Of a DNA stretch of 64,000 nucleotides, positions 35,354 through 44,125 are shown piece after piece. Where the stretch lies: positions 124,001 to 188,000 of the forward strand of contig NZ_JAECZB010000049.1 of assembly GCF_016056295.1 (NCBI RefSeq), written 5' to 3'. Origin of the DNA: Atlanticothrix silvestris CENA357. Lineage in GTDB: Bacteria; Cyanobacteriota; Cyanobacteriia; Cyanobacteriales; Nostocaceae. Below the pieces are notes generated by a model. That model worked only from the letters and a program-made list of their open reading frames with translations. It was not told the DNA's origin and did not search any database. The first letter of the stretch is position 1, and every line of letters begins with the position of its first letter. The position numbers and the translations under genes were made by a program.

Positions 35354-35872
35354 CTAATTAGAACCTTTGAAACTTGGTGTTTGGGGGGCAGGGGTAGCAG
35401 CTTGTCCGCCTTCCTCCTCCACCATGTAGATGGACTCTACTTGACGGCTAGATTGCGGTAAAGCAACAAATCGTCCTTCGTCAATCAAATAAGTCACCTT
35501 CTCAGCTCGCATACTATTGCCGCCCTGTTGCAAAATGTACACGTTGCCACTGAAATCAATGCGGCGTTCCTTGCTAAAGTATTGTGCTTGAGCCGCTGTT
35601 GCCTGAAGTTGGCGAGCCGGATACAACATTTGCACATTGCCACGAGCAGTTACTACTTGAGTTTTGGCATCATATTCTTGCACATCCGAACGGATTGTAA
35701 GTGGGCGATTTCCTTGGGCTGTTTGTGCCGTGGCAGTTTGCATTTGGATAGGAAAAGCGTTACGGCTTAACGGATTGTCAATAGACATTGCGCCTAAAAG
35801 TGCAGCTGGCAACATCAAAACTAATCCAAAGCGACGCATCTGTGATATTGGCAATTGATAACAGGGAATCAT
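35354..35872 (-). CDS. lptA: LPS-binding periplasmic bridge protein LptA (OstA-like)
   Basis: A protein of 172 residues. A signal or anchor segment (RRFGLVLMLPAALLGAMS) precedes an OstA-N beta-jellyroll domain: LTIRSDVQEYDAKTQVVTA, GNVQMLYPARQLQATAAQAQ and IDFSGNVYILQQGGNSMRAE. LptA forms the periplasmic bridge for LPS between LptB/F/G and the outer membrane. The start is ATG 35872 or an ATG 11 codons in (35839) that would give a more typical signal peptide. It is the first gene of the lptA-lptB-lptF/G run. Confidence 0.9.
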   Translation of the reverse strand: MIPCYQLPISQMRRFGLVLMLPAALLGAMSIDNPLSRNAFPIQMQTATAQTAQGNRPLTIRSDVQEYDAKTQVVTARGNVQMLYPARQLQATAAQAQYFSKERRIDFSGNVYILQQGGNSMRAEKVTYLIDEGRFVALPQSSRQVESIYMVEEEGGQAATPAPQTPSFKGSN

Positions 35873-36309
35873 AGTAATTTGGGATTTAGGATTTCCGCTT
35901 GTATATAATTATCTCAATTACTTTATCCAGAGATAAAATCTACTATCTGGAGTAAGTTTGGATAACTGCTGGTTGAGATATTGACGCTTTGCTAAGCCTA
36001 GAGGTTTCACTGTAACTTTATCCAAATTTGTGATTGAGCTGGGGAAGCAACCGTAATTGTCCCTTAATCAAGCCTAAAAGTACAAGAGGATACTGTCAGA
36101 TTTTCATTTGAGGCAAAAGACCGCAATTTCAATATATACACTAATCTGCAAAGTTGAAATTCAGGGTTAAATAAGTTCGTACTAAGTGGCTGTAGCCCTG
36201 ATTTTGTTTAACACTGAAGTGCTTAGTACAAACCCTGTCAAAAATATTGGGGAATAGAAAAAAGGCTCCCATTCCCCAATCACTTATTCCAAATTATCAG
36301 AGTCAAATT
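35873..36309. other. Spacer with hairpin repeat
   Basis: 437 bp upstream of lptA (minus) and beyond the end of the DUF309 gene. It holds the hairpin at 36175-36233 and otherwise nothing I recognise. Confidence 0.4.
36175..36233. repeat. Hairpin repeat, copy B (GTTCGTACTAAG arms)
   Basis: GTTCGTACTAAG at 36175-36186 pairs with CTTAGTACAAAC at 36222-36233 (11 of 12). The interior CACTGAAGTGCTT resembles the interior of copy A at 30435-30501, and the arms share GTTCGTA. The two are likely members of one small repeat family. Confidence 0.65.
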
Positions 36310-36699
36310 TTACTCATCATTGGTTAGTACAATCCTAGGCAAAGCTTGATTGACATCGATTTCACTGGTAGTAATTTTTTCTGATCCAGTTTGTTGTAGA
36401 GTTTTTAACAACGTTGTACTCTGATCCAGTAATTTATCTACATCAATGCCGCTATAACTAGATGGGTAACGCCGCAGGCGATTGCTGCCTTCTCCCAGTA
36501 AAATCACAGCACCTCGCCAGTTTCGATTACCCAGGTGATAGAGTGCTACAGCAATTTGCAGCACGCCTTGATAAAAGGATTTTTCTGGTTCGCTGGCTTC
36601 TATCCACAGAGCTTCTAAAGTGTCATGGCAGTCATAGAATTGCCCTAAATTGAACTGTTCTACGCCTTGCCAAAACTGTTGGGGGATAGTTTCGCTCAT
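36310..36699 (-). CDS. DUF309 domain protein
   Basis: A protein of 129 residues with the DUF309 core FNLGQFYDCHDTLEALWIEA, followed by GVLQIAVALYHLGNRNWRGA. The family is a small helical fold of unknown function, often near redox or wall genes. Its start overlaps the stop of ftrC by four bases (ATGA at 36696-36699), so it is translationally coupled to it. The link to ferredoxin-thioredoxin reductase is operonic only. Confidence 0.88.
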   Translation of the reverse strand: MSETIPQQFWQGVEQFNLGQFYDCHDTLEALWIEASEPEKSFYQGVLQIAVALYHLGNRNWRGAVILLGEGSNRLRRYPSSYSGIDVDKLLDQSTTLLKTLQQTGSEKITTSEIDVNQALPRIVLTNDE

Positions 36700-37061
36700 C
36701 CCATACTGTCTCGTACTTCTTTGATTGTTTCCAGAGAGATTTCTTGTTGTTCTCCCGCAAACTCGTTATCTGGTGTGAGAAACAGCATACAATGGCATTC
36801 TTTGCGCTCTCTCATTGGTACACAAGGACAGTTCCAATACGTAGCTTTAACTTCCGCTTCTTTGTCTTCGTAGTGGCGACAAGGACACAACGGCGCACCT
36901 AAATCGTCTTTATGTTTGGCTAGTCCTTCAATGACAACTGCGGTTACAGAAGGTTCAGAACAAAAGAAAGTTCCAGTCCGCTTGGCATATTGCTCAGAAA
37001 AATGCCGCATTGCCTCTAGGCTTTTTTCGGTGGATTTGGCGTTAGCTTCTGATGATATCAT
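36696..37061 (-). CDS. ftrC: Ferredoxin:thioredoxin reductase catalytic subunit
   Basis: A protein of 121 residues from the ATG at 37061; the frame runs further upstream to 37157, but those residues precede the family start. Cysteines lie at Cys34 (FFCSEPS), Cys59/61 (LCPC), Cys78/80 (NCPC) and Cys89/91 (CHC), giving the [4Fe-4S] cluster and active-site disulfide that move electrons from ferredoxin to thioredoxin in the light. The family is shared with chloroplasts. Downstream DUF309 overlaps it; DUF58 lies 92 bp upstream on the same strand. Confidence 0.96.
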   Translation of the reverse strand: MISSEANAKSTEKSLEAMRHFSEQYAKRTGTFFCSEPSVTAVVIEGLAKHKDDLGAPLCPCRHYEDKEAEVKATYWNCPCVPMRERKECHCMLFLTPDNEFAGEQQEISLETIKEVRDSMG

Positions 37062-37153
37062 GTGGATCGGCGGCTCATAATTTAAATATTTCTTTGCATT
37101 GTACCTCAGCCTCACCAGGCAATTACTGGGTGGATTTCCCCAACCTGAGTTTT

Positions 37154-38311
37154 TCAATTTGAATGTAATGGTTTTTGCAACTGTGATTGCAGTGCTTGTT
37201 CATTCTGTAGGATGATGCCAGGATAATCCCAACTGACTATTTCTGTTGGTGATGAGATATCCTGCCATAACACCCAACGACTACCCTGTGGTAAAGAAGA
37301 AAGTGTCAGGGGGTTTTGAGTCAACCAAATTACAGGATAGCTCTGAGACTCGCTAGTACTACTATCTTCTGGGGATGTGATTGCTGCTAAAGTTTCTAAA
37401 ACAATACGCTCACCTTTGATTAATCCTGTCGATGCTGTCCACAGTTGTACCTGTAGTTGTTGTTGATGTGCATAAAAGTACAATGAAGCTGCGGCAATTA
37501 CTGCTTGTTCAAAGTTTTCTGCTTGCCAATTACCACCACTATCAAGGGCAATAATTATTTCCTGTCCGCCTGTGATGATTTCTAATTCTCGTACTCGTAG
37601 TTCACCGTAGCGGGCACTAGTACGCCAATGAATGAGGCGAGTGGGATCTCCGATGCGGTAAGGACGTAGCGATCGCACCAATCCTGTGGTTGCTGTCTGC
37701 AATGGCCTACCACGGGGATCACCTCTTTTACTCTCTTCTTGTCCCATTTCATCTACTAAAGGACACGTAGCCAGAGGTAAAACAGTAGGATAAATGATCG
37801 CGATCGCCGCGCAATCACGTTGACGACGACACCAAAACAATCCCAAAGGCGCACCACTAATCAGTTCGACTTTATGCCAGCGATAAATGCCTCGATGTTG
37901 GGTGGGGTGGTAGTATACCCAGCGGTAACAGCCTTGGCTAGGTATTATCTCTATTGCCGTTCGTACTGGTTTACCCAAGACAAAAGGCAGTATATCTTCA
38001 ACTTGTAGTAAGTTTACAGGTTGATTTTTGGGATTGTAGATTTCTAACTCCACCCTCAATTCATCTCCTGCTGACACAGGTGAAATAGGATGGCGGGTGA
38101 TAGATAGACCAACAAGCGATCGCGGTGGTAAAACTGCTGCTACACCCAGCAGGGCAAAACTCACGCCGCTAATTGCATACAGCCATCCAGCCATTGTATT
38201 AATAGCAGCCCCGAAAAAGCAAATAGCAATTCCTGCTAGTACCCAACCAGTGTATGCAGGGGTGCTAGCTTGGATCTCTAACCAGTTAGTGATGGGTTTG
38301 GTGATTTTCAT
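37154..38311 (-). CDS. DUF58 domain protein
   Basis: A protein of 385 residues. Two membrane helices (about 18-60, including WVLAGIAICFFGAAINTMAG) are followed by a beta-rich section and a DUF58 core: GLVRSLRPYRIGDPTRLIHW, RTSARYGELRVRELEI and a vWA-like IIIALDSGG. DUF58 proteins usually accompany MoxR ATPases and RDD/SpoIIM membrane proteins; here the latter two are 4-7 kb away. Function in envelope or chaperone-like maturation is inferred from that association only. It is the first gene of DUF58-ftrC-DUF309. Confidence 0.88.
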   Translation of the reverse strand: MKITKPITNWLEIQASTPAYTGWVLAGIAICFFGAAINTMAGWLYAISGVSFALLGVAAVLPPRSLVGLSITRHPISPVSAGDELRVELEIYNPKNQPVNLLQVEDILPFVLGKPVRTAIEIIPSQGCYRWVYYHPTQHRGIYRWHKVELISGAPLGLFWCRRQRDCAAIAIIYPTVLPLATCPLVDEMGQEESKRGDPRGRPLQTATTGLVRSLRPYRIGDPTRLIHWRTSARYGELRVRELEIITGGQEIIIALDSGGNWQAENFEQAVIAAASLYFYAHQQQLQVQLWTASTGLIKGERIVLETLAAITSPEDSSTSESQSYPVIWLTQNPLTLSSLPQGSRWVLWQDISSPTEIVSWDYPGIILQNEQALQSQLQKPLHSN

Positions 38312-38391
38312 GTTTCTTTTTTAACCCAAAGCTGGTTAAAATTCACAGTGTTTCAGGGGTTGGCTAAACAAACCATAATTTAAATACTTAT

Positions 38392-38636
38392 AGGACTTAC
38401 GCAAAAACTCTCTGAAACTCCTATTTCTCCCTTCGGGTGACGCTCGTCCCTCGCTACCGCTTGCGCTAACACAGTCGCCTGCGGAGGGAAACCCTCCCCG
38501 TTCGCGGAGCGTCTCCCCTTGGGAGAAGTTGCCACAACGCGGGGAACCCGCGCAAGGCACTTCTCTCCGCAGCGCTGTTTCACCGTGTCCTCTGCGTCCT
38601 CTGCGGTTCATTTCTTTTTACCTATGCGTAAGTCCT
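38392..38636. mobile_element. MITE-like element with 12-bp terminal inverted repeats
   Basis: AGGACTTACGCA at 38392-38403 and TGCGTAAGTCCT at 38625-38636 are perfect inverted repeats 245 bp apart, with no transposase between them. The interior is G+C-richer and repeat-like, including GACGCTCGTCCCTCGCTACC-type sequence that recurs near 61335. The outer words match ggacttacgc ends I associate with small dispersed elements in Nostocales. Confidence 0.6.
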
Positions 38637-38682
38637 GTACTTCAAAGAAATGCGATCGCTCATCATCTGTCTGGATATTTTT

Positions 38683-39528
38683 TTAATTAAATAAGGTTCC
38701 CAAGAAATTGATAATCGGTTTCCAAAAGATACCCGTCAACACATAAGGAGCATATTGCAACAATGGTAGCTTTGGCTGCTGCGGCTGCTTCACAGGTAAA
38801 TACTCTAACAAACAAGGCACTATATAAGTGAGTCCATAAGCAGTTGCCAATGCTGTACTCAACTTCGGAGCAGAACCTGGTATCGGACTATAATAAATAC
38901 CCAGGATGATGAAAGAAATCATCAAAAATTGCTCCCACAAAAACCAAGATTGGGGTGATATAAAATAAACTAATTGGGGAAAACTTTTGTCTACTTCTTG
39001 TCGCATTCCCAACAGCACAGCCCAAGTTGCAGCGCCAACCAGACCATCATCTCTGAGTCCATAGGTTTTTTGAAAGCGTTTAACGGCTCTTTCAGTTTCC
39101 CTGGTGAAATACCCATTTGGTTCCTTTTGCAAAAACCCTTCTTCGTGAAGAATGATTTGCAGTTCTTTAACTGCATCCTGTGATTCTGGAGTAATAGCCT
39201 TTTGACTGCGGTAAAGTTTGGGGTAAAAAATGCAAGCCCAACTCAATGGCCCAACTACTCCGTCCACCCGAAGATTATTTTTTTTCTGGAATTCTTTTAC
39301 TGCCTCTTCTGTTTCTAGATCAAATTTACCACTGACATTTGTGAGAAAACCCTGTTCTTGCAAGTGTTTTTGTAGTTCATTAATTGAGTCTTGAACAGTA
39401 TTCGGCGCAAAACCTCGGTAAAGTATGGGACGTTTTTTGAATACACAGACTTGTTTTTCTTCTGGAAAATAACGCTGTGATTGTTTGAGTCCAAACAAGA
39501 TGGTTAATGATCTAATTAATTTTTTCAT
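38683..39528 (-). CDS. Peptidoglycan-binding (PG_binding_1) protein with membrane tail
   Basis: A protein of 281 residues with two peptidoglycan-binding domains: the first about 45-100 (LQKHLQEQGFLTNVSGKFD, LRVDGVVGPLSWACI), the second about 118-175 (LHEEGFLQKEPNGYFTRET, LRDDGLVGAATWAVLLG). A hydrophobic segment around 195-215 (FLMISFIILGIYYSPIPG) and another near the C-terminus suggest membrane attachment. The two domains probably bind wall glycan; no enzyme domain is present. It is divergent from the STAND ATPase gene across 230 bp. Confidence 0.85.
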   Translation of the reverse strand: MKKLIRSLTILFGLKQSQRYFPEEKQVCVFKKRPILYRGFAPNTVQDSINELQKHLQEQGFLTNVSGKFDLETEEAVKEFQKKNNLRVDGVVGPLSWACIFYPKLYRSQKAITPESQDAVKELQIILHEEGFLQKEPNGYFTRETERAVKRFQKTYGLRDDGLVGAATWAVLLGMRQEVDKSFPQLVYFISPQSWFLWEQFLMISFIILGIYYSPIPGSAPKLSTALATAYGLTYIVPCLLEYLPVKQPQQPKLPLLQYAPYVLTGIFWKPIINFLGTLFN

Positions 39529-39758
39529 TTAGTTCTCCTCTTAGTAATCTTTGCAAAGATGAGGGTAAAAACATTTATGGCAAAAGTTATCTGTACATTC
39601 CGCCTAACTTTGAAAAGAAGTAACTTGGAGACGAGTCTACAAAATTACCTTTTAAGAGCCAATTGACAGAGTTAACAATTTGTTAGTGCTTTGTAACAAT
39701 TTTGTTAGTGAAAATGTTGCTAATATGACATTTATGACAGACTCATAGGGTGATATTT

Positions 39759-42083
39759 ATGCCAGGTCAGTCAATAGGTGGGAATCTATCCAAAACTTGG
39801 TCTCGAAAGGTTTCAAAGGACTGGGATATAGAGCGTTTACTGACTGATTTAGAGGCTAGAACCCGCAAAAGATACAGACAAAGCACCAAGAAAGACTTGT
39901 TACTTGGATTGCTATGTGGGTATAGCTTAAAAAAAATTAGTAAAGACTTGCACCGTAATAACGCTGTTGTCAGAGCTGGATTGAGTTATATCTATCGAGA
40001 CATCGAAACTTTGACAGAAGAAGCAGATAACAGCGTTAGGTCAAGTAACCTAGTTTACATTCTCGAAAAACATGGATATCGCCGAGGTTCTGCACCTATG
40101 TCTGTTGTTGTCAGCCGCCGTATCCCCGACAATCTGCCAGCGCCAACCTACACAGAATTTATTGGTCGTGAAGCGGATATGAAAAAGCTACTAGAACGCC
40201 TTTCTCCAGATCATGGCGCTCACATGATCACCGTGCATGGCATTGGTGGCGTGGGTAAAACGGCGCTAGTGTTAGAGGCTGCGCGCTTGTGCTTAAAAGC
40301 TAGTTGTGAAAACTTGGCTGGTACACCTAAGTTTGATGCGATCATCTTCACCTCTGCTAAACAACAAGAACTGATTCCCAATAGTATTTTGCAACGACAA
40401 CAGGGACAGCGCAATCTACGCGAAATCTTTCGAGAGATTGCCAATGCTTTAGAAGACTCCACTATTATTCAATCACCTCCTCATGATCAATTTGATCGCA
40501 TCCGCCAAAGTTTCTCGAAGCAGCGAACTTTGTTGATTGTGGATAATATGGAAACTATGGAGGACAGAGATGAAGTCATAGAATTCCTCTATAATTTACC
40601 TATTTGTGTCAAAGTAGTAATTACTACCCGCGAACGAATTGCCTTGCTGCCGATTAGTCTGCATAACTTGCCCTTGGATGATGGTTTGCAATTAATTCAA
40701 CAACAAGCAGCAGACAAATGTATAACTCTCAATGATGAAGAATCTAAGTTGCTCTACGATCGCACTGGGGGTATCCCTCTTGCTATTGTCTATGCAATTG
40801 GTCAAGTATCGAGTGGTTATTCCTTGAACTTGGTTTTGGAAAGATTAGCTTCTGCTACAGGCGATGTGGCACGTTTTTGTTTTGAGCAATCAGTGCAAGG
40901 AATGAAGGGACTGTCTACCCACAAGTTACTAATGTCACTGGCGATTTTTCCTAACTCTCCCATTCAAGCGGCTGTAGCTGAAGTAGCCGGACTGACATCT
41001 ACTCCCGATGCTTTCAATGATGGCTTGGTACGTTTGCAGCAACTTTCCTTAGTGAGTCTCAATCGAGAAACGAAGCGGTATGAGATGCTTTCTCTGACTC
41101 GTGAATATGCTTTAGCCGAGTTAGCTGCTGACCCAGAGTTTGAAAAAGAAGCACGGAGACGCTGGGTAAAATGGTATCTAGATTTTGCCTATAGTTATGC
41201 TGGAGAAGATTGGGAAAAATGGATACATTATAAAAAACTGGAGCCAGAAGAAAGAAATCTCCGGGCAGTACTTTATTGGTGTAAAGATCAAGACCACTAC
41301 GAAGAAGTCAGGGATTTATGGTTGCTTTTGAACCACTATGCAAATCTCTACGCCTATTGGGATGATCGCCTAGATTGGTTGCAATGGCTCATAGAACAAT
41401 CAGAACGGCGTGGTGAATGGTCATCTTTAGTGAAGATTATAATCCGCAAAACTTGGCTGTTAATTCGGGAGTGTTCAGACAACAGTCTCAAAGAAGCAGA
41501 CGAAATGTTGCGACGAGCATGGGTTTTGCGCGATCGCGCAGACTTATGTGTTCAAGCTGACTTAGCAGAAAATCTCGCTAGGCTACGAATTAGGCAAAAG
41601 AATTACGAAGATGCGCGATCATGGCTGAATGTAGAACAAAAGTTGGTAACTCAGGCTAATCTCGAAGAACAAAAACACATACGTCATTATATTCCCGTGC
41701 TTTATCATCGGGCGGTAATCTTTTATCAAGAAGGTAAATATGCTGAAGCCAAAACACTTTTTCAAGAAGTGATGCAAAGTGCAGAAAAAATTAATTGGCA
41801 TCGGGTGATCAATTCTGCAAGAAATTGGCTAGCTGATATTGCGATTGAACAAGGCGATCGCGATAGCGCTCAACAGCTATTAATTCAAGGCTTCACTGTC
41901 GCTGAAATGACTCACAACAAAAGGCGCTTAGCTCGCTATCAACGCTCTCTTGCCCGTTGGGAGAAAAAATGGGGAAGCGCAGAAGAAGCCCATAAATTTG
42001 CAGCTAAGGCAATCAACGGTTTCAATCGCTTAGGAATGACCCAGGATGCAGGGGAAATGCAGTTTTTACTTAATTCTCCATAA
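39759..42083 (+). CDS. STAND ATPase: N-terminal vWA-MoxR-associated-type HTH domain, NB-ARC, TPR-like tail
   Basis: A protein of 774 residues. The N-terminal 110 residues (DWDIERLLTDLEARTRKRYR, LLLGLLCGYSLKKISKDLHR) resemble the HTH-like adaptor found ahead of NB-ARC ATPases in cyanobacteria. The NB-ARC core has Walker A GIGGVGKTAL (161-170), Walker B LLIVDNMET (258-266), sensor VVITTRER and the GGIPLAI loop. From about 590 the protein is helical and TPR-like (ARLRIRQKNYEDARSWLN). STAND ATPases switch by ATP-driven oligomerisation in signalling or defence; no effector is fused. ATG at 39759 (AGGGTG upstream) was preferred to GTG 39750. Confidence 0.88.
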   Translation: MPGQSIGGNLSKTWSRKVSKDWDIERLLTDLEARTRKRYRQSTKKDLLLGLLCGYSLKKISKDLHRNNAVVRAGLSYIYRDIETLTEEADNSVRSSNLVYILEKHGYRRGSAPMSVVVSRRIPDNLPAPTYTEFIGREADMKKLLERLSPDHGAHMITVHGIGGVGKTALVLEAARLCLKASCENLAGTPKFDAIIFTSAKQQELIPNSILQRQQGQRNLREIFREIANALEDSTIIQSPPHDQFDRIRQSFSKQRTLLIVDNMETMEDRDEVIEFLYNLPICVKVVITTRERIALLPISLHNLPLDDGLQLIQQQAADKCITLNDEESKLLYDRTGGIPLAIVYAIGQVSSGYSLNLVLERLASATGDVARFCFEQSVQGMKGLSTHKLLMSLAIFPNSPIQAAVAEVAGLTSTPDAFNDGLVRLQQLSLVSLNRETKRYEMLSLTREYALAELAADPEFEKEARRRWVKWYLDFAYSYAGEDWEKWIHYKKLEPEERNLRAVLYWCKDQDHYEEVRDLWLLLNHYANLYAYWDDRLDWLQWLIEQSERRGEWSSLVKIIIRKTWLLIRECSDNSLKEADEMLRRAWVLRDRADLCVQADLAENLARLRIRQKNYEDARSWLNVEQKLVTQANLEEQKHIRHYIPVLYHRAVIFYQEGKYAEAKTLFQEVMQSAEKINWHRVINSARNWLADIAIEQGDRDSAQQLLIQGFTVAEMTHNKRRLARYQRSLARWEKKWGSAEEAHKFAAKAINGFNRLGMTQDAGEMQFLLNSP

Positions 42084-42092
42084 CTTATACTA

Positions 42093-42150
42093 ATTCGTAA
42101 TTCGTAATGACGCTCCTGCGTTGCGACACGCTAACGTAATTCGTAATTAT
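42093..42150. repeat. Direct repeat CGTAATTCGTAAT flanking a short G+C-rich core
   Basis: The 13-bp word CGTAATTCGTAAT occurs at 42097-42109 and 42136-42148 around GACGCTCCTGCGTTGCGACA. Similar AATTCGTAAT and GCGTCATTGCG words are found near 29660 and 55700, so this is part of a dispersed repeat family. Confidence 0.55.
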
Positions 42151-42213
42151 GAAAGTGTTATGGCATCTGAGCTTCTAGGTTTGAGTTTGTTGCCGAATTT
42201 TAGAGAATGGCTA

Positions 42214-43170
42214 TTACTGAAGCCTCTCACGGTTACAATACATTCCCAAAAATATAAATAACCCCAAGCCGAAGAGATACTTGAATGGGTCTGGTATGCT
42301 GGGATTGGGAGAGAAAAAGCCCTCAATAATACCAGCAATAACTAACATTGGCACAACGCCAAATACTAACTGTACTGCTTGATAACCGTAAAATTTCAAC
42401 GCATCACCTCGGCGATATTTACCAGGAAATAAAATCGCTCTTGCTAGTAACAGTCCTGCACCACCGGCAAAAAAGATGGCAGGTAATTCTAGGGAACCGT
42501 GGGGAAATACAAACGCCCAAAAGGGATAGGCAAGATTATTTTGAGCTACTAATGTGCCTACAGCACCAATCAATAAGCCATTAAATATCATTAAATAAGT
42601 TGTATATGCTCCACCTGTAATTCCACCAGCAACAGCACCAAAGGATACGGAGAGATTGTTGATCATAATACCGCCGGATGCCAGAGGTTCAATGCCGACA
42701 ATTGACCCCATCCACAATTGATGCTCATCTCGTACTTTAGTAATCAAATTTTCGGGTACTATCAGCGCCATAAATGTTGGATCTCGCCATGCATACCACC
42801 AAGCGACTATTGCCCCTAGTAAAAACATAGCGGTGGCGGCAGTAATGTAGGGGAATGTTTCCTGCACCACCGATGGTAGTCCCCAACGATAAAAGTCCAC
42901 GACTGCATACCATTCCTGTCGTCGAGAACCTTGGTAAATTTGTGTATAAGCACGAGTTGTGAGAGATTGTAAACTTTGGATTAAAGTATTACCAACCTGC
43001 TGTGTACGGGCGCGTGCTAAATCTGCTGTGACTGAACGATACAAACTAGCTAATTCTCTAATTTCCGCTGCCCGCAGTGATTTTATTCCTTTAGTTTCTA
43101 CTTGCTTTAACAAACTACTTAGACGTTGCCAATTCGGTTCTCGTCGGGCAATCCAACGTTGAATATTCAT
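42214..43170 (-). CDS. SpoIIM (stage II sporulation protein M) family membrane protein
   Basis: A protein of 318 residues from the ATG at 43170 (MNIQRWIARREPNWQRL), the family's usual beginning; a second ATG at 43185 adds five residues. A helical N-terminal soluble part (about 1-95) is followed by membrane helices, with AATAMFLLGAIVAWWYAW and the conserved FPHGSLELPAIFFAGGAGLL. In cyanobacteria the family is not sporulation-related; it is thought to act in membrane remodelling and usually clusters with RDD and DUF58 proteins. The RDD gene is divergent, 1 kb away. Confidence 0.88.
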   Translation of the reverse strand: MNIQRWIARREPNWQRLSSLLKQVETKGIKSLRAAEIRELASLYRSVTADLARARTQQVGNTLIQSLQSLTTRAYTQIYQGSRRQEWYAVVDFYRWGLPSVVQETFPYITAATAMFLLGAIVAWWYAWRDPTFMALIVPENLITKVRDEHQLWMGSIVGIEPLASGGIMINNLSVSFGAVAGGITGGAYTTYLMIFNGLLIGAVGTLVAQNNLAYPFWAFVFPHGSLELPAIFFAGGAGLLLARAILFPGKYRRGDALKFYGYQAVQLVFGVVPMLVIAGIIEGFFSPNPSIPDPFKYLFGLGLFIFLGMYCNRERLQ

Positions 43171-43250
43171 AAATTTTAGGCACATTGAGTTTAGCGTACC
43201 TTAAGATAGCCTCAAATTCCTCTCCGTACTTTCAAGGAAAGTTTAACATT

Positions 43251-44105
43251 ATGTCTGAAAATTTTGGTTCTCCCAGTCCCACGCAACCACTGAGTATCGG
43301 TAACGTCGTCAGTGCGGCGGTAAGATTGTACCGTTCTCATCTGAAAGAATATTTTCTGCTTGCTCTGAGGGCTTATATATGGCTCATAATTCCAATTTAC
43401 GGATGGGCAAAATTTTATGCTCTGACAGCGCTAATTTCTCGCTTGGCTTTCGGCGAATTGGTCAATCAACCCGAAAGTATTTCATCGGGTGAGCGTTTCG
43501 TAAATTCTCGATTGTGGCAGTTTTTGGTGGTAATACTGTTACTGTTTCTTGTTGGTATGGGAATTGGCTTGGCAGCTTTGATTTTATTTGTTTTGTTGGG
43601 CGTTTTGTCGGCAGCGCTAGTCGGGGGGATAGGCCAGCAAGGAAACCCTGCTACTTATCTTTTGTTTGGTCTGCTTGCTTTTGTAGTGGGTATTGCGGCA
43701 CTTGTGGCAGTTTTGTGGTTAGTGACACGGTTTTATTTAGTGGATTTACCCCTGGCTGTCGAGGATAATGTTAATGGTGCATCAGCCATTAGCCGCAGTT
43801 GGGATCTAACTCAAGGTCATGTCTGGCGGATACTTTTGATTTCATTTGTTGCCTTTTTGATCACAGTACCTCTGCAAATTATCGTTCAGATTCTTACGAG
43901 TATTCTGCAAGTTCTTTTTGCGTCTGTACTACAACAGGAATCTGGCATTTTCACTTTAGTTTTTTTCTTACTAGTCCTAGCTTTAAGTTTCTCCAGTGGT
44001 GCGGTTATTGTACCGTTTTGGCAGACTGTCAAAGCTGTTATTTATTATGACCTGCGGAGTCGGCGTGAAGGGTTAGGTTTGAAGCTACGCGATCGCGAAA
44101 TTTAA
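43251..44105 (+). CDS. Multi-pass membrane protein (GPDPase-membrane-like)
   Basis: A protein of 284 residues from ATG 43251 (MSENFGSPSPTQPLSIGNVV). About six membrane helices follow, including LWQFLVVILLLFLVGMGIGL and ILLISFVAFLITVPLQIIVQ, with a conserved DLPLAVEDNVNGASAISRSW loop that recalls the GlpQ-associated membrane domain. The C-terminal DLRSRREGLGLKL is basic and cytosolic. It is divergent from spoIIM and 20 bp upstream of the RDD gene, so it probably functions with them; its substrate is unknown. Confidence 0.75.
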   Translation: MSENFGSPSPTQPLSIGNVVSAAVRLYRSHLKEYFLLALRAYIWLIIPIYGWAKFYALTALISRLAFGELVNQPESISSGERFVNSRLWQFLVVILLLFLVGMGIGLAALILFVLLGVLSAALVGGIGQQGNPATYLLFGLLAFVVGIAALVAVLWLVTRFYLVDLPLAVEDNVNGASAISRSWDLTQGHVWRILLISFVAFLITVPLQIIVQILTSILQVLFASVLQQESGIFTLVFFLLVLALSFSSGAVIVPFWQTVKAVIYYDLRSRREGLGLKLRDREI

Positions 44106-44125
44106 ATGCCAGCACCAAGACTACT

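Noticed and set aside
38336-38611. Minus-strand frames near the DUF58 gene
   Set aside because: They lie inside the MITE-like element and change with its repeats; no support for a protein.
42214-43170. Sporulation function from the SpoIIM name
   Set aside because: The family is widespread in non-sporulating cyanobacteria and no other sporulation gene is present.
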